A stretch of DNA of 64,000 nucleotides from Rhododendron vialii. Its lineage: Eukaryota > Streptophyta > Magnoliopsida > Ericales > Ericaceae. The notes beneath the pieces are model-generated. The model was given only the letters and a program-made list of their open reading frames with translations, was not told the origin of the DNA and made no database searches. The stretch is from assembly GCF_030253575.1 (NCBI RefSeq), contig NC_080568.1, positions 7,923,501-7,987,500 of the forward strand. Direction: 5' to 3'. Position numbers and translations under genes: made by a program. Shown here in pieces: positions 9,710 to 20,429 of this stretch (position 1 is its first letter; each line of letters begins with the position of its first letter).

Positions 9710-11156
9710 GAATAAGAATAATGAAAAAGTCATTTTTGAGTCTTACTTTTGTATGTTTCTGAATGTTTTTTCTCTTCTGATTCCTCCCGTCAAGAGAAAT
9801 CACAAAAAGTAAATATTGTGATCAAATTCAAAAAAATATTTATCCGTGGAAATTATTCATTGTCTTAAAAAAATTAATTAATTTAAGAAATTACTCAACG
9901 GTAGTGTCAGCTCCACTCACATTATACCGAGCCTCAGTTGCATGTGGTTGTGTCACTCTCTCTAAATGTATCGGTCCTCGCATTAACGTGAGAGAGGATG
10001 ACACCACCCCACGTGTAATGATTTCATAAAAAAAAAATTCTCAAGGCAAGGCCTCCAACATCATCAAATTTATATAACACTAGGGTTAGTAAAAATTAAG
10101 CCAAGATGAAATATTGGTTGGGGATATATGTGTTAAAATCATGATGAATTTAATCATGGCCAGAATCACAAAGAGAGAAAGGTAAACGATTGCTCCTTAA
10201 CTCATCATCTTACAATTTTAACTTCAGTTTCTTCATAAATTCATGTTCAAATTGCTGATCCGAACACTACCTAAGTTTATAGGCAATCACATCGCGCCAA
10301 GAATTTTATACAATCCTTTCTCAGTAGCAGCAACATTCTGATGATCCGACTCACTTTAATGATCCAATCGAACTAGCTACTCGATCAACTTCCAGACTCA
10401 TGTGGGTTTTAGTATCTCGTATTCAACAACGGGATTGCCAACTTAGTCGAGATGAATTGGTTGCGTTTCAGTTAAAAATGTGAATTTTCGGAGAAATTTA
10501 CAAAGCCAAAAATACGATTTCCAGTTCTCTTGAACTCATTATCATCATACATGTTTGTTTCTTTTCGTTCATAAATTCATGATCCAAACAATGACAACGT
10601 TGTTATAATAAGCGATCCCGTCATGCCGAAAACAATGTTCGGAATCACAATCAGTCTCTATTTTTGTTTGTGCTCCTTTTCAACTATTAAAGTACTTTTC
10701 AACTATTAAAGACACTAGAAGGGTGATTGGGAGAGCAGAATTAATTCCAGTGTGCATAAAAACGAATTTGGTTCCACTAGAAATTAAGGGGTTTGGTATC
10801 TCATTTTCATTTCTATTCCTAATTTAGAATCTGATTCGACTTATCAAAACTCCACGTATATGACAATTGAGTTGGTCCATTGAAAATCACTTTTCATTAC
10901 TTAATTAAATTGAGGACCCGAAACGGGCCGAATTACACGAGTCAAATATTAGACTATTCCAATTCATTCGTTAAGTTTTTAGCAAACTCGAGTTTGAGCT
11001 CAGACTCAATAAAAACTTGACGAGTCGAGCTCGAGCTGAGTTTGCCAAAGTTTGAGCCGAACTCGAACCTGTTTACAAACCTTAAAAAGCCAAAAAAAAA
11101 AAGTGGAATATTTATCTTTTCATACAGATCTAGAGTTGCACATAAAATTCTTTATC
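9710..11156. repeat. 1.4-kb direct duplication, copy 2
   Basis: This is the second copy of the 7253-8654 block in the same orientation, about 2.46 kb downstream. It has extra segments, for example a repeated TACTTTTCAACTATTAAAG near 10675-10710, and lacks the TG/TA tract. Its left edge begins at the (AT)n microsatellite, a plausible recombination point. Confidence 0.85.
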
Positions 11157-11503
11157 ATGTACATAGATAAGTTCATATATAAATAAAATGAAAAAACATT
11201 GCATAAATAAGTTTAGAGCATTAGTAAGCGTATTTATACGTACAAGGAATCAAGGATAAACAAGTTATATAAGTTAATACATATTCATGTTTATGTATGA
11301 TATTCTCATGATATACATATACTTCAGGTTCGCGACCTAGATCAAACCGAATATTATTATCTTTAGATCCGACTCATTTATGAAACGAGTCTAAAGTTGA
11401 GGCTCAGATTTGATTCATTTATTAGACGAAACAAACTTGAACAAGCTTCTATCGAGTTGAGTCTTGAACAGTTCACAAATAGCTTATTTAATTTGCTGCC
11501 CTA
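10975..11503. mobile_element. hAT-like GCTCGA-rich element, degraded
   Basis: The block has CTCGAG/GAGCTC words at its left and ends in TTTGCTGCCCTA (11492-11503), the same right terminus as the intact element at 2356-2801. A matching left terminus and an 8-bp duplication are not apparent. Its left part belongs to the 1.4-kb duplication, so the element was at least partly present before that duplication. Confidence 0.45.
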
Positions 11504-12100
11504 TTTTTAAGATTCTAAAACCGCTTATATTGACATGTTTTCCAGCAGGCTGCATACCTGAATAGACATCATGATTATTTAATTGCAAGCAAAGACGCAA
11601 AAAAAGGCTTTAGATTGTGGCAATTATTTATTTTAATAAAAAGAAAGGTCCACTAAAAGTGAAAAATCTTCGTATTTAATAGGCGGTTACTTACTTTATT
11701 TATTTTAAGATTAATCCCCAAGACAAATAAAGACCCATTCACGGCATATTTGCTTTTAGCGCAGAACTTATAAATAACCATGCTCAAATCACTATATTTA
11801 TGCTAATTTGTTCCAATCATAAAGCATACCAAAAGTTTCATTTTGCTTCTTAAAGAAAAGTGTAAAGCAAAAGTGATGATTGTAGCCTTGTAGGTGACAC
11901 AAGATTCTTGAAAACAATTATATATTGCAAATGAAAATCTCCAATCTTATGATGCTGTCGATCCTTGTTCGTCCTTTAGTATTTATAACAATTTCAAAGA
12001 TTATAATTTTTTTTTCTTAAAAAAAAAAATCTCCAATTTTATAAACAATTAATTTATACGATTTCCACGGCAATCGAAACCTCTGCGATCAACCAAATGT
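11504..12100. other. A+T-rich spacer
   Basis: I see no gene and no clear repeat in this stretch; it contains poly(A)/poly(T) runs around 12010-12030. Confidence 0.4.
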
Positions 12101-12469
12101 CCCCGTTCAGCTAAAGCTCATACTCCCTCCGTCCCTAATTAACTGTCCACGTTACTATTCCGGACATTTTAAAAAATCATTTATATCTTCCAAAGTATAA
12201 TATTTTTTATATGCAATATGGATCTTGTTTGATAGATCTCGATTGATTCTATTAGACAAAATTTTGAAAATTTTGAAAAATAGTATAAATTAAAAGATAT
12301 AACTCATTTTAAAAAATTTGGAAAAAGTGAAAGTGGACAGTTAATTAGGGACGGAGGGAGTATTTTTTTAGTATTTATTTTTCGCTTTACGAGACAGGTC
12401 ATTTTCTCACAATACATCACATTTAATTTGAAAATAAGATGTACTTATTTCCTTTAACGGAGCGAGGCC
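12101..12469. mobile_element. MITE with CCCCGTTC ends, interrupted by a Stowaway
   Basis: The left part CCCCGTTCAGCTAAAGC (12101 on) and the right part ATTTTTCGCTTTACGAGACA to ACGGAGCGAGGCC (ending 12469) together match the family seen intact at 38514-38643. A Stowaway MITE (12123-12360) sits between them at a TA. The termini (GG)CCCCGTT and AACGGAGCGAGGCC are weakly inverted. Flanking target duplications are not clear. Confidence 0.6.
12123..12360. mobile_element. Stowaway MITE (mariner-like), TA target
   Basis: The 238-bp element begins CTCCCTCCGTCCCTAATTAA and ends with its complement TTAATTAGGGACGGAGGGAG. It is flanked by TA dinucleotides at 12121-12122 and 12361-12362. Both the ends and the TA duplication are diagnostic of Stowaway elements. 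The inverted arms exceed 25 bp. No coding capacity. Confidence 0.95.
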
Positions 12470-13087
12470 AATTCTTATTGTGATGCACATATTTAGTTAT
12501 GTAATCTTTTATAACTTAGGTGTCCAGGCCAACTTACGCGCATTTCGACTAAGTATAGGGACCAATAATCATATTTATTTCATGTAATTGGGCCCGGCCA
12601 CTAATCATAAAAGCCCAGCAAAATGCCCCTTGTTTCTAGATCACTACTTGAGTTTGAATCAAAAATTGTGCCACGAAGACAACTAAAAAAAGATTCCCCA
12701 CTTATTAATTGATAGATGCTCCAAGAATAAAATTATCCCCACTTTTTATGTGTCCATTTATTGTTAAGTGCTTTTGAAATTGTGGGGATGCTTTGATAAA
12801 TCACAATTGTATGATAAGGTTAATGTTCCTTGTCATGTCATGATTTGGAAAATGGGAATTATGGAAATGGACACGGGACACCTAATCTGGCCATTGGAGG
12901 GCTGTTTCATTTTGTACACCTAGATGCCTAATAAAGCATTCACGACATCAAGTTCATTGAACATTGGTCAAGACTTATGCTCAAATCCTGTTTGTTTCTA
13001 GAACGATGGCGGTCAAAGTTTGACCATTCATTTTGCATCGCATGAGATAATGTCACATTAGAGAATTTTGATTACAAAATTCGAATT

Positions 13088-13151
13088 GCGTTAGTTGGGG
13101 ATTTGATGTTTACGCCCATGCGCGTTAGTTGGGGATTTGATGTTTACGCCC
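13088..13151 (+). repeat. 30-bp tandem duplication
   Basis: GCGTTAGTTGGGGATTTGAT plus GTTTACGCCC occurs twice, at 13088-13117 and 13122-13151, with no mismatch and a four-base spacer. The exact identity implies a recent event or conserved constraint. No wider feature explains it. Confidence 0.95.
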
Positions 13152-14096
13152 TCGCGCATGGTCGCCAAGGCAAAATAAATCAATCTTACAGTAAGACGAA
13201 CATGTATCCTTCACATAGTTGTAACCCCATGATAGGTTAGCCTAGTGGTCAAAATTGGAAATTTAGGGATTTGCTTCTACCTAGGTTTCCAGTAGGAAAC
13301 TTCCTAAGTATTACTCTCTCTGTCCCAATTGTTTGTTCCCTTTTTAACTTATACATGTCCCAAATTGACTATTCAATTTCAAAATCAATGGATTAGAGAA
13401 TGTAAATTTTCAAATCGATGGATCAGATTTGGTTTTCTTAATAAATTGAAAATCCGAGATTGGACAAACCAATTGATACAGATAGAGTATATATCAACTC
13501 TTACGGGGTAGTTCAACGGAGGTTTACCTCACCTTTAAATGGGGCACAGCCCACAGCTATACCTTTCGACTTAGTTGAACTACATTAAAGCTGACCCAAT
13601 TGAACTGACTAATGCTTAGGGTCTCCAATTTTGCAATTGAGAGCCTTCGCTTTCACACATGTGTATTTTTACTCTAAGTTTTGACTTTTCAGAAATCATT
13701 TCAATTTTACAGGAAAAAAAAAAAAAAAAAGGTAGGCAAAATGTCTCCTCATGAAAACAAATCTTCTTGTCAATATTAATCATTACATACGATTAATCCC
13801 TCTCTTTTTTTTTTTCTTTTCAGATTTCATGTAAAATACTGAAGTTATATATGTTGGAGACTATATCTTGAGTAATAACTTTACATCTTGAAAAGAAAGT
13901 AGTATAATTATCAAATACAATACAAAATACATTAGATTTAAATGTTTAACATCAACCCTTCAACTCTTGAAGGCTTCATACTCAGATTTCATTGAAAGAT
14001 GCTTTCTCATCTATGAGAAGATAATAACATTCCAAAATATCCTTAGTTGAACAAATTAAATATCATCGTCATGGATATGTTTGATGTCCCGTTCCG

Positions 14097-14384
14097 CTAA
14101 GGTTCTTGTTTTATAATTACTACTTATTTTTCGCTTTACGAGACATGTCATTCTCTCCGTCCCAATTTATTTGTCCCTTGCGGAATTCAGTGCATTGTCA
14201 AACCCCCAAAAAATATATTTCTACATATTACTATTAATTTTAATTTCTCACACCAAATTAAGGTGAGAAAATTTAAAAAATACGTAAAAATATATATTTT
14301 TTGAGTTTGAAATTGCACAAAAATCCGTAGGAACATTTAAATTGGGACGGAGGGAGTACTTATTTTTCTTAGCAAAACAGGGCT
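14097..14384. mobile_element. second CCCGTTC-end MITE, interrupted by a Stowaway
   Basis: Left part TCCCGTTCCGCTAAGG with TTTTTCGCTTTACGAGACAT, then a Stowaway, then TACTTATTTTTCTTAGCAAA and ACAGGGCTAAG. Together these match the family at 12101-12469 and 38514-38643. The Stowaway lies at a different internal position from the one at 12123, so the two nestings are independent. Confidence 0.55.
14153..14356. mobile_element. Stowaway MITE
   Basis: The ends CTCTCCGTCCCAATTT and AAATTGGGACGGAGGGAG form the inverted repeat. The right flank is TA (14357-14358); the left flank is TT, a one-base change from TA. The 204-bp body is A+T-rich and non-coding. Confidence 0.9.
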
Positions 14385-14526
14385 AAGCTTATTTAGTTTT
14401 TTTCTCATCAAGTCGGTACAAGCTTTAGGTTGGCGAAATTGACGGATTTGTTGTTCCCTCTCTTTATTAGTAATAACTTTGAACAAGATATAAAGCCAAC
14501 AGACCTAGCTGTTGTGCAATTGGAGA

Positions 14527-14553
14527 ATTCCTACGTACTATACGACTCTCTTT

Positions 14554-14593
<40 letters not shown>

Positions 14594-14638
14594 ACACTAT
14601 ACGACTCTCTTTTAGAGAGAGAGAGAGAGAGAGAGAGA
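14527..14638. repeat. duplicated unit with two (GA)n tracts
   Basis: The words ACTATACGACTCTCTTTTAG each precede a GA microsatellite, at about 14536 and 14595. A short unique segment and the repeat were therefore duplicated together in tandem. A similar arrangement occurs at 55795-55961. Confidence 0.9.
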
Positions 14639-14968
14639 TTAAGATTGCGATGTTTGCCCAACATTTTGTTGTTTCGGGTTCCATCCATGGAAATGAAGGA
14701 CAGCACAAGAAGACTACGTCTCTCTTAACATTTGCCTTAATTTCCATGACTCATCATCAGAAGATAACAACCAGCAAAAGTAAAAGACACTTTTTTCCAG
14801 TTTGTTTTCTCTTTGAAAACGCAAGGCTTCATTATCAATCAAACTTTAACTTATGGCCATGTGGCAGTGTTCATCATACATATGTCTTCGTCCTAATTAC
14901 TTCATCAGTTCATTATTGCAATCCACGGAAAACAAGCAATCTCATCACTCCGTTTCGGCAATCAATGA

Positions 14969-14976
<8 letters not shown>

Positions 14977-15020
<44 letters not shown>
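14977..15020. repeat. (TA)22 microsatellite, left of foldback element
   Basis: A TG run passes into an uninterrupted TA tract that directly abuts the foldback element starting at about 15021-15024. A second TA tract follows the element at 15378. Confidence 0.95.
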
Positions 15021-15023
<3 letters not shown>

Positions 15024-15368
15024 TCAGGTTCCGGTGAGGGATCCCTTATTTTTTTAAAATGCGGGACTTTCCTTCCCGATTGAATTTCGATGATCCGAGC
15101 CGCTCAAAGTGATCAGAACGTGATTTTAAGGGTCCCCGTGAGAAATCAGCAAAAAAAATGACCGGGAAGGGCTTCATCCGAGCAGTTTTCATTGAACGGT
15201 TCAAAAAAAAACTGCTCGGATGAAGCCCTTCCCGGTCATTTTTTTTGCTGATTTCTCGCAGGGACCCATAAAATCACATTCTGCACACATTGAACGGTTC
15301 GGATTTTCAAAATTTGATCGGAAAATGAAAGTCCCGCATTTTAACAAAGTGAGGGATCCCTCACTTGA
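15024..15368. mobile_element. foldback MITE inserted in a (TA)n microsatellite (Micron-like)
   Basis: The outer arms share GTGAGGGATCCCT and AAAATGCGGGACTTT. Inside them is a nearly perfect hairpin from about 15131 to 15268: AATGACCGGGAAGGGCTTCA and TCCGAGCAGTTTT on the left are matched by their complement on the right, around a loop with CATTGAACGGTTC. The element is bracketed by (TA)n tracts on both sides. Rice Micron MITEs are known to target (TA)n microsatellites; membership in that family is inference. A transcript through it would form a long double-stranded RNA. Confidence 0.85.
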
Positions 15369-15373
15369 TAATT

Positions 15374-15377
<4 letters not shown>

Positions 15378-15409
<32 letters not shown>
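15378..15409. repeat. (TA)16 microsatellite, right of foldback element
   Basis: A GTGTATATA... tract follows the foldback element, mirroring the GTGTGTATATA tract on its left. Confidence 0.95.
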
Positions 15410-15415
<6 letters not shown>

Positions 15416-15803
15416 TTTTACTGGTAATAAATATCTCTTGTCGTTAATAATTTGTCTTTAATCTGGATAGTAAAAAGGAAAATTCTAAAATTAGCCCAAT
15501 GGCTGACAATAGTGAGTGTGTGAATGTGTATTAAAGGTATAAAAAGTACACAGAAATACGTGTTTTCCTTGTCTTTTAGTATGCTTATCGTCAGCTCAGT
15601 GGGCTGACAATAGCAAGACCGTAGTAAAAAACACTTTTGGACATTCGAGATTGGTCTCCATAAACTTTATTTACGAAACTTCCGTAATAAGATTTCCTAT
15701 ACATACAATGGCAAAGTCATTATTGAAATTCGGGTGTGGCACTGTTCGATAGGAGTTCGTTTTAAATTTGTTGTTGCTTGTTGTCCGTAAAAGCGTGAGG
15801 AGG

Positions 15804-15935
15804 CCTCTTTATTGTTGTCTTTTCTTCTTTTGTAAGTCTCTTATGGTACTTCATCCTCTATGGTCCGTAATTGGTTTTCCCTCGATGTACTTTTTGTCGA
15901 GTTCTAATAAAATTTTGTTGCCTATCAAAAAAAAA
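15804..15935 (+). mobile_element. LINE 3'-end fragment with target duplication
   Basis: A 130-bp segment ends in AATAAAATTTTGTTGCCTAT, C and then poly(A). It is flanked by GCGTGAGGAGG at 15793-15803 and 15936-15946. This is a severely 5'-truncated L1-type insertion that keeps only the 3' UTR. The 3' UTR style (TTTTGTTGCCTATC plus A-tail) differs in detail from the LINE at 2830-6230. Confidence 0.88.
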
Positions 15936-16019
15936 GCGTGAGGAGGGTAATTTTATATATATATAACTAATTAAATTTTTTCGCGGGCTTTTTTTCTCCT
16001 ACATTTTCACCATAAAAGG

Positions 16020-17548
16020 TAAAAGTAATGTTTGTACAACCACCTTCTCTTCCGAACAAAGGAGTATATTTTAACCAGATGTGACAGTTGAGTTATTCCT
16101 ACTATTTCATAGTAATAAAAAAAAAACCTAATTGCAATCCAGTACTACTAGCTAGTGGCTATTGTGATAAAAATGCATCGATATCCAGGCAACTTGTGCA
16201 CATCTCGACTAATTTTGAGGTTCTAAAGTTAATAACTAGGCGAATCCTTCAATGGAAAATTCTCTCTCTACTAGCTAGGTTCCTTTTAGCACATAATTGT
16301 TCAAACTTTATAATTTTACTTGAATGAAAGAATTCTATAGTTAACAAAATCATGTACTACCAAGCCATGCTGTCTGTGCTGCTTTGTGGGCCTAAGGTTG
16401 GAGCCCGAAGTAGTCGCTTCCTTGGCCTCCACGTATAGCCGGCTTTGTTCATGGTTCACGGTAGTCCAGCCTTGTCCATTTATACATATTTCATGATCAA
16501 TACAACTTTGCTTTTCGATAAGCGAATAAAAGGTTCTAGTTGATATGCAGATTTAAGTTTGACACCCTTGACAAGTATCGCTGGAAGTGGATGGCTATGT
16601 AAGAAGAAAGTCAAATGTGACAAAAATGTCCTTGTCGAGCAACAATGAAGATAAAACGTGCAACTCTGTAAACTCTATAAACTGACAATTCAAATCATGA
16701 CAATGAAATTTCGATGGTACCCATTGAGATGCACTACATCCCGTTTGGCATTGACGCACTAGAGGAGTACCCCTAGTCCAAAGTCAATATTGTGGGAGAT
16801 GGCAGAGATTTTCTTGAGGTGCTTCTATTAATTGACGCTTCTTTTTAATTAGATCTATAGGCCTGGTTTGGCTTAATAATTTAGTTTGCGCTTTTTCTTT
16901 TTCTTTTTTTGTCTTTATTCATGTTCTTATACACATTTGTTAGGTTCGCTTCAAATTCTTGTGAATCGTTTGTTCATTTCTTGCGTCGAAAAAATAAAAA
17001 ATAATGATCAAAACTCATTTTCCCTTTTGAATAAAGAAAAAAAAAGCTAAAATGAAAGTTTTTTCTTTCTTTTTGTTAAAACCGATTCTTTTTCGATTCC
17101 TATCGTCGAGACAAACCAGTAATATTTTTAGCTTATTTTTCCTTTATTAAAAAAAAATTGATCATAATTTTGTACTTTTGTCAATTCCTCTTGTCGAAAA
17201 AAGCCAATAACCCAAAAAAAATTGATGCGAAACTAACCCAACATTTTTGTGTTCAATTTATATATCCACGTGGGTGTGTGTTTTGTGAGTTGCAATTTAG
17301 TCGTCGACATTCATTTACACCAATTTCCCACCAACCAATAATGCTTCACAGGACTCCAGCTCTTTATAAACAAGTGGCCGACACGTGGCTACTGGGAGTG
17401 GTGGAATTCGAGCCTCGATCCAGTATGGGGGACTATAATATGGGGTTGGTGCACGCCAGAATCTTTTTGTGGGTTGGGATTAGCTTGGTGGAGTTTCGAA
17501 GTTTAGTTTTAATTAAGCATATTTATGTACACATTTTCCAGTTGATTA
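16020..17548. other. spacer without recognised features
   Basis: A+T-rich DNA with several A and T homopolymers and TTTTTCTTTTTC-type tracts around 16890-17150. Near 16185 the phrase TCCAGGCAACTTGTGCACAT, followed by CTCGAC, resembles phrases at 12520 and 62117 and may be a dispersed repeat relic. The frame at 17158-17628 has no recognisable domain and I do not support it as a gene. Confidence 0.4.
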
Positions 17549-17550
17549 AT

Positions 17551-17780
17551 ACTCCCTCCGTTCCAATTTACTTGTCATTTTTGAAAATTCGTGTCACTTT
17601 TCAATTAATTATATATTGTAATTTATAATATTGTAAGTGATTTCGAAAACATTGAATTATAAAACAAATCGAGATCTATCAAACAAGATTCATATTGAAT
17701 ATAAAATTCATTACCATTTTAAATATATAACTAATTGATATAAAATTTATTATCATTTTAAAGATATAACTATCGATTAT
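17551..17780. mobile_element. Stowaway MITE, left half
   Basis: The left terminus ACTCCCTCCGTTCCAATTTA and an interior with AAACAAATCGAGATCTATCA are typical of Stowaway elements here. No right-hand GGGACGGAGGGAG terminus is found downstream, so the right end is deleted or mutated. Confidence 0.65.
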
Positions 17781-17873
17781 CAACTGCTCTGCACTGCTCT
17801 AAACATAGACTCTCATTTGAACACGTTGAATAATGTGATTGGTGTCCTTTTGGACATTTGCTTCTACCAATGT

Positions 17874-18282
17874 AACTTCCTATTCCTACAATTTCATTAC
17901 GCTAAACATACATGGTTTGGATTTAGTAAAGTGATTTCCTACTCTTTTATCTCGGTAACTTATTTTCTAATGTATTCTATTCTTATTTAGTTGATTGATG
18001 TTAGTGAGTTTTAATGATTTTAATATATTAATTTCAATACAACTTTTAGTTTAAGTTATCTATGCAATTTTGAGTACTTAAAATAGTTTATAGTAATGAT
18101 ATCTCAATTTTAAAAGAACCGTGGTTTAAAACCGAAACCAAACCGCCTTTGAATGGTTTGGATTGGTTTGGTTTTATGAATTTTATGGATTGGTTTGGTT
18201 CTCTAAATTCATAATCCATAAGTAGTGGTTTGGTTATTGGATTACTATAAAACCAGACCAATCCGATCCATGCTCACCCCTA
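17874..18282. mobile_element. truncated hAT-like MITE, 97% identical to 29334-29742
   Basis: These 409 bp align without gaps to the right 409 bp of the element at 29028-29742, with about 11 substitutions by eye. The right terminus TGCTCACCCCTA is intact; the left 300 bp are missing and the junction at 17874 is abrupt. The next flanking bases do not repeat at the left edge, as expected for a truncated copy. Confidence 0.9.
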
Positions 18283-18840
18283 CTAGAAACTTACTCAATT
18301 CTTTGTTATAATCCCGATATTTGAACAAGTTTATGCGCACATTGATTAAGTTATGGTGACTCAATCTCACCGTTCATCATCGGAGAGACCGATTAAAATT
18401 AGGGAAAACTCTGGACTGAACTTATAAAAGTAAAAACACCATCCACTATCTACAAAATCCCATCAACACGCCTTTAAATAACAACTCCGGACGCACTTAT
18501 GTCTACACAAGTCCACATACATCGAACGGCTCCGAACGCATTTGTAGCTTTGTGATTTTATAGTCTTTTTGCAAATTACTAAAAGCTTTTACTCGTTTAG
18601 AGACGAGAATTATTTATCCTATCAACGCGTTCCATTTTGTGTGGCTAAAATTTTAGTTCCCATTGCGGTCCAATTAAGTGATTTGTTGCTTAATTGGTCT
18701 AATTTAAAAATTAAAAAGTTTTAGAGGCGCACAAACATGACGTGAGATTCGGGTCACTAGGCATCATCATAACATAAAATGCAAAGGGGTCCAGTTTTTT
18801 TTCCCTCCTGTAAAATTGATAAAGATTGAGGCCTAGTACA

Positions 18841-18908
18841 CTCCAGGACACTCGGTCCGAGAAAGAAAATAGAGTCTCGAACATTTTCATGGACCGAGTG
18901 TCCTGGAG
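18841..18908. other. perfect 18-bp inverted repeat hairpin
   Basis: CTCCAGGACACTCGGTCC at 18841-18858 is exactly complementary to 18891-18908, leaving a 32-nt loop. It is not part of any recognised MITE terminus. It may be the core of a small foldback element, or a chance structured site. Confidence 0.85.
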
Positions 18909-19545
18909 CGATTACATCACAATATCCTAGGGTACAAAATCCGCTTCTAATCACCACCTAATTTATTGAACTAAAACGCAAGGAGTTTAATTTCCGACAA
19001 TGAGAAAAATTAAGAGTCTACAATCGCAATGTTATGGTGTCTAATCCTGGCTATAAGGTGAAACACTGAGAGTTTCTACCACTAAAGTACGAATACTTTC
19101 AGAAAACGTCGTATCAAATATGCCGATGTTTCTTGAATATTCCAACATACATATCTGATATTTGTCACACATATCCGACACGTGAAATTGATTTTCTTGG
19201 AATTTAAGAATAAGTTGACATTGTATATGTTTACCAAAGAAAAATATTGGGGAGGACTGGATGGATAAAAGAATAGTACTTTTTGAATAGTTAAAAGCTT
19301 AGTCTAGTAATATTTGAGTTACTTTTTGCTAAGAGAACAAATCAAAAGATTAGGCAATATCCCACTCTTTCATATTTTGTTGAATTGACGTACGAATCCT
19401 TCTTATGTCACATATGCATGTGTATATCCATACTAAAAAATCTGTTAAACTGATTCTATTATTCTTAAATTAGTTCCTCAACATATGTGTAACATATTAT
19501 ATTTTAGAAATTATGAGAAAACAATCTTTACAAACGTCTCGTCGC

Positions 19546-19717
19546 CAAGGATGGGACTAGGGGGTCTAGTGGCGGCGACCGCCACGACAAGAATTTTAGA
19601 AAATGCAATTATTATATGTAAAAAAAAATTATGCCCAACTTATATAGTCTCACCACTACTAGATTTTTTTAGTATACATTTCGTTACTGCTAGGGTAAAA
19701 TCCTGGTTCCATCCTTG
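19546..19717 (+). mobile_element. 172-bp hAT-like MITE, 8-bp target duplication
   Basis: The termini are CAAGGATGGGACTAGG and, at the right, CCTGGTTCCATCCTTG (complement CAAGGATGGAACCAGG). A perfect direct duplication CTCGTCGC flanks it at 19538-19545 and 19718-19725. A second copy in the opposite orientation lies at 53890-54065. It splits a GTCGCATCC motif of the surrounding tandem array. Confidence 0.92.
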
Positions 19718-20188
19718 CTCGTCGCATCCGTATCTTGTTTCTTTAGATTTAATTTTCGAGTTGTTGTATCGTCGCATATCTATATCTTGTCATGTCTTTA
19801 TTCATGCTTCATAAGGTTTTACGTACATTCCTCCTAAAAATGTAGAAAGCCTGAGAATTTATGCAAAAGGGCATTGTGTCAATTACGCAAGAATGTTTTG
19901 GTTATTTAAATAAACCTGACAACCAAACACCTCGAAGGATAATCTTACAACTAGAAATAACTTAAAAAACAAAAAAGATCTGAGTTAATACTACGTACAA
20001 AAGACTTCTATGGTTTACACAAAGCATTTTTTTTTATCAGTAATTTTTTTTTATTTTATAAATCTATGAATTGAAAGGTATTACAAAGATTTAACGGATC
20101 AATGACACAAAGCATTGTTACGGATACATATGGCATGTACATGTACATACCATGCACATATGGGTTTTGTGGTACCCACCCAGGGTTA

Positions 20189-20429
20189 CAAAGATTATTT
20201 GAACCACCCATTATTTTTAAAATATTTTTTTGTGGAGTCCTGTAAAAAATCAGCTCAATCCGATATCGGTAAGGATTTTTTCAGAATTCATAGGGGCAAA
20301 ACTAAGGAGTTAAGTAGTTTCGCTCATACAAATACAGTAAAAATCCTTATGATATTTGATTGACCTGATTTTTAAAGGGCTCTATAAAAAAAATATTTTA
20401 AAAATAATGGCCAGTTTGAATCATCTTTG
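20189..20429. mobile_element. foldback MITE, about 241 bp
   Basis: CAAAGATTATTTGAACCACC at the left is matched by the complement of GGCCAGTTTGAATCATCTTT at the right, and the inverted similarity continues inward through (AT)-rich arms (TTATTTTTAAAATATTTTTT) for about 60 bp. The interior holds AATCAGCTCAATCCGATATC. A related half-element lies near 51290-51350. The target duplication is not resolved. Confidence 0.75.

Noticed and set aside
9526..9803. Frames of 78-89 codons with long (IY)n runs on both strands
   Set aside because: They are translations of the (AT)n microsatellite.
7253..11156. Interpretation of the 1.4-kb duplicates as the two LTRs of one retrotransposon
   Set aside because: No TG...CA ends, target duplication, priming site or polypurine tract was found, and the spacer between the copies has no coding sequence.
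13230..13310. TAGCCTAGTGG phrase resembling a tRNA box A
   Set aside because: No convincing box B, A-tail or target duplication was found, so a SINE call is not supported.
17158..17628. 156-codon plus-strand frame
   Set aside because: It begins in an A-run, ends in a Stowaway terminus and shows no recognisable motif or codon pattern.
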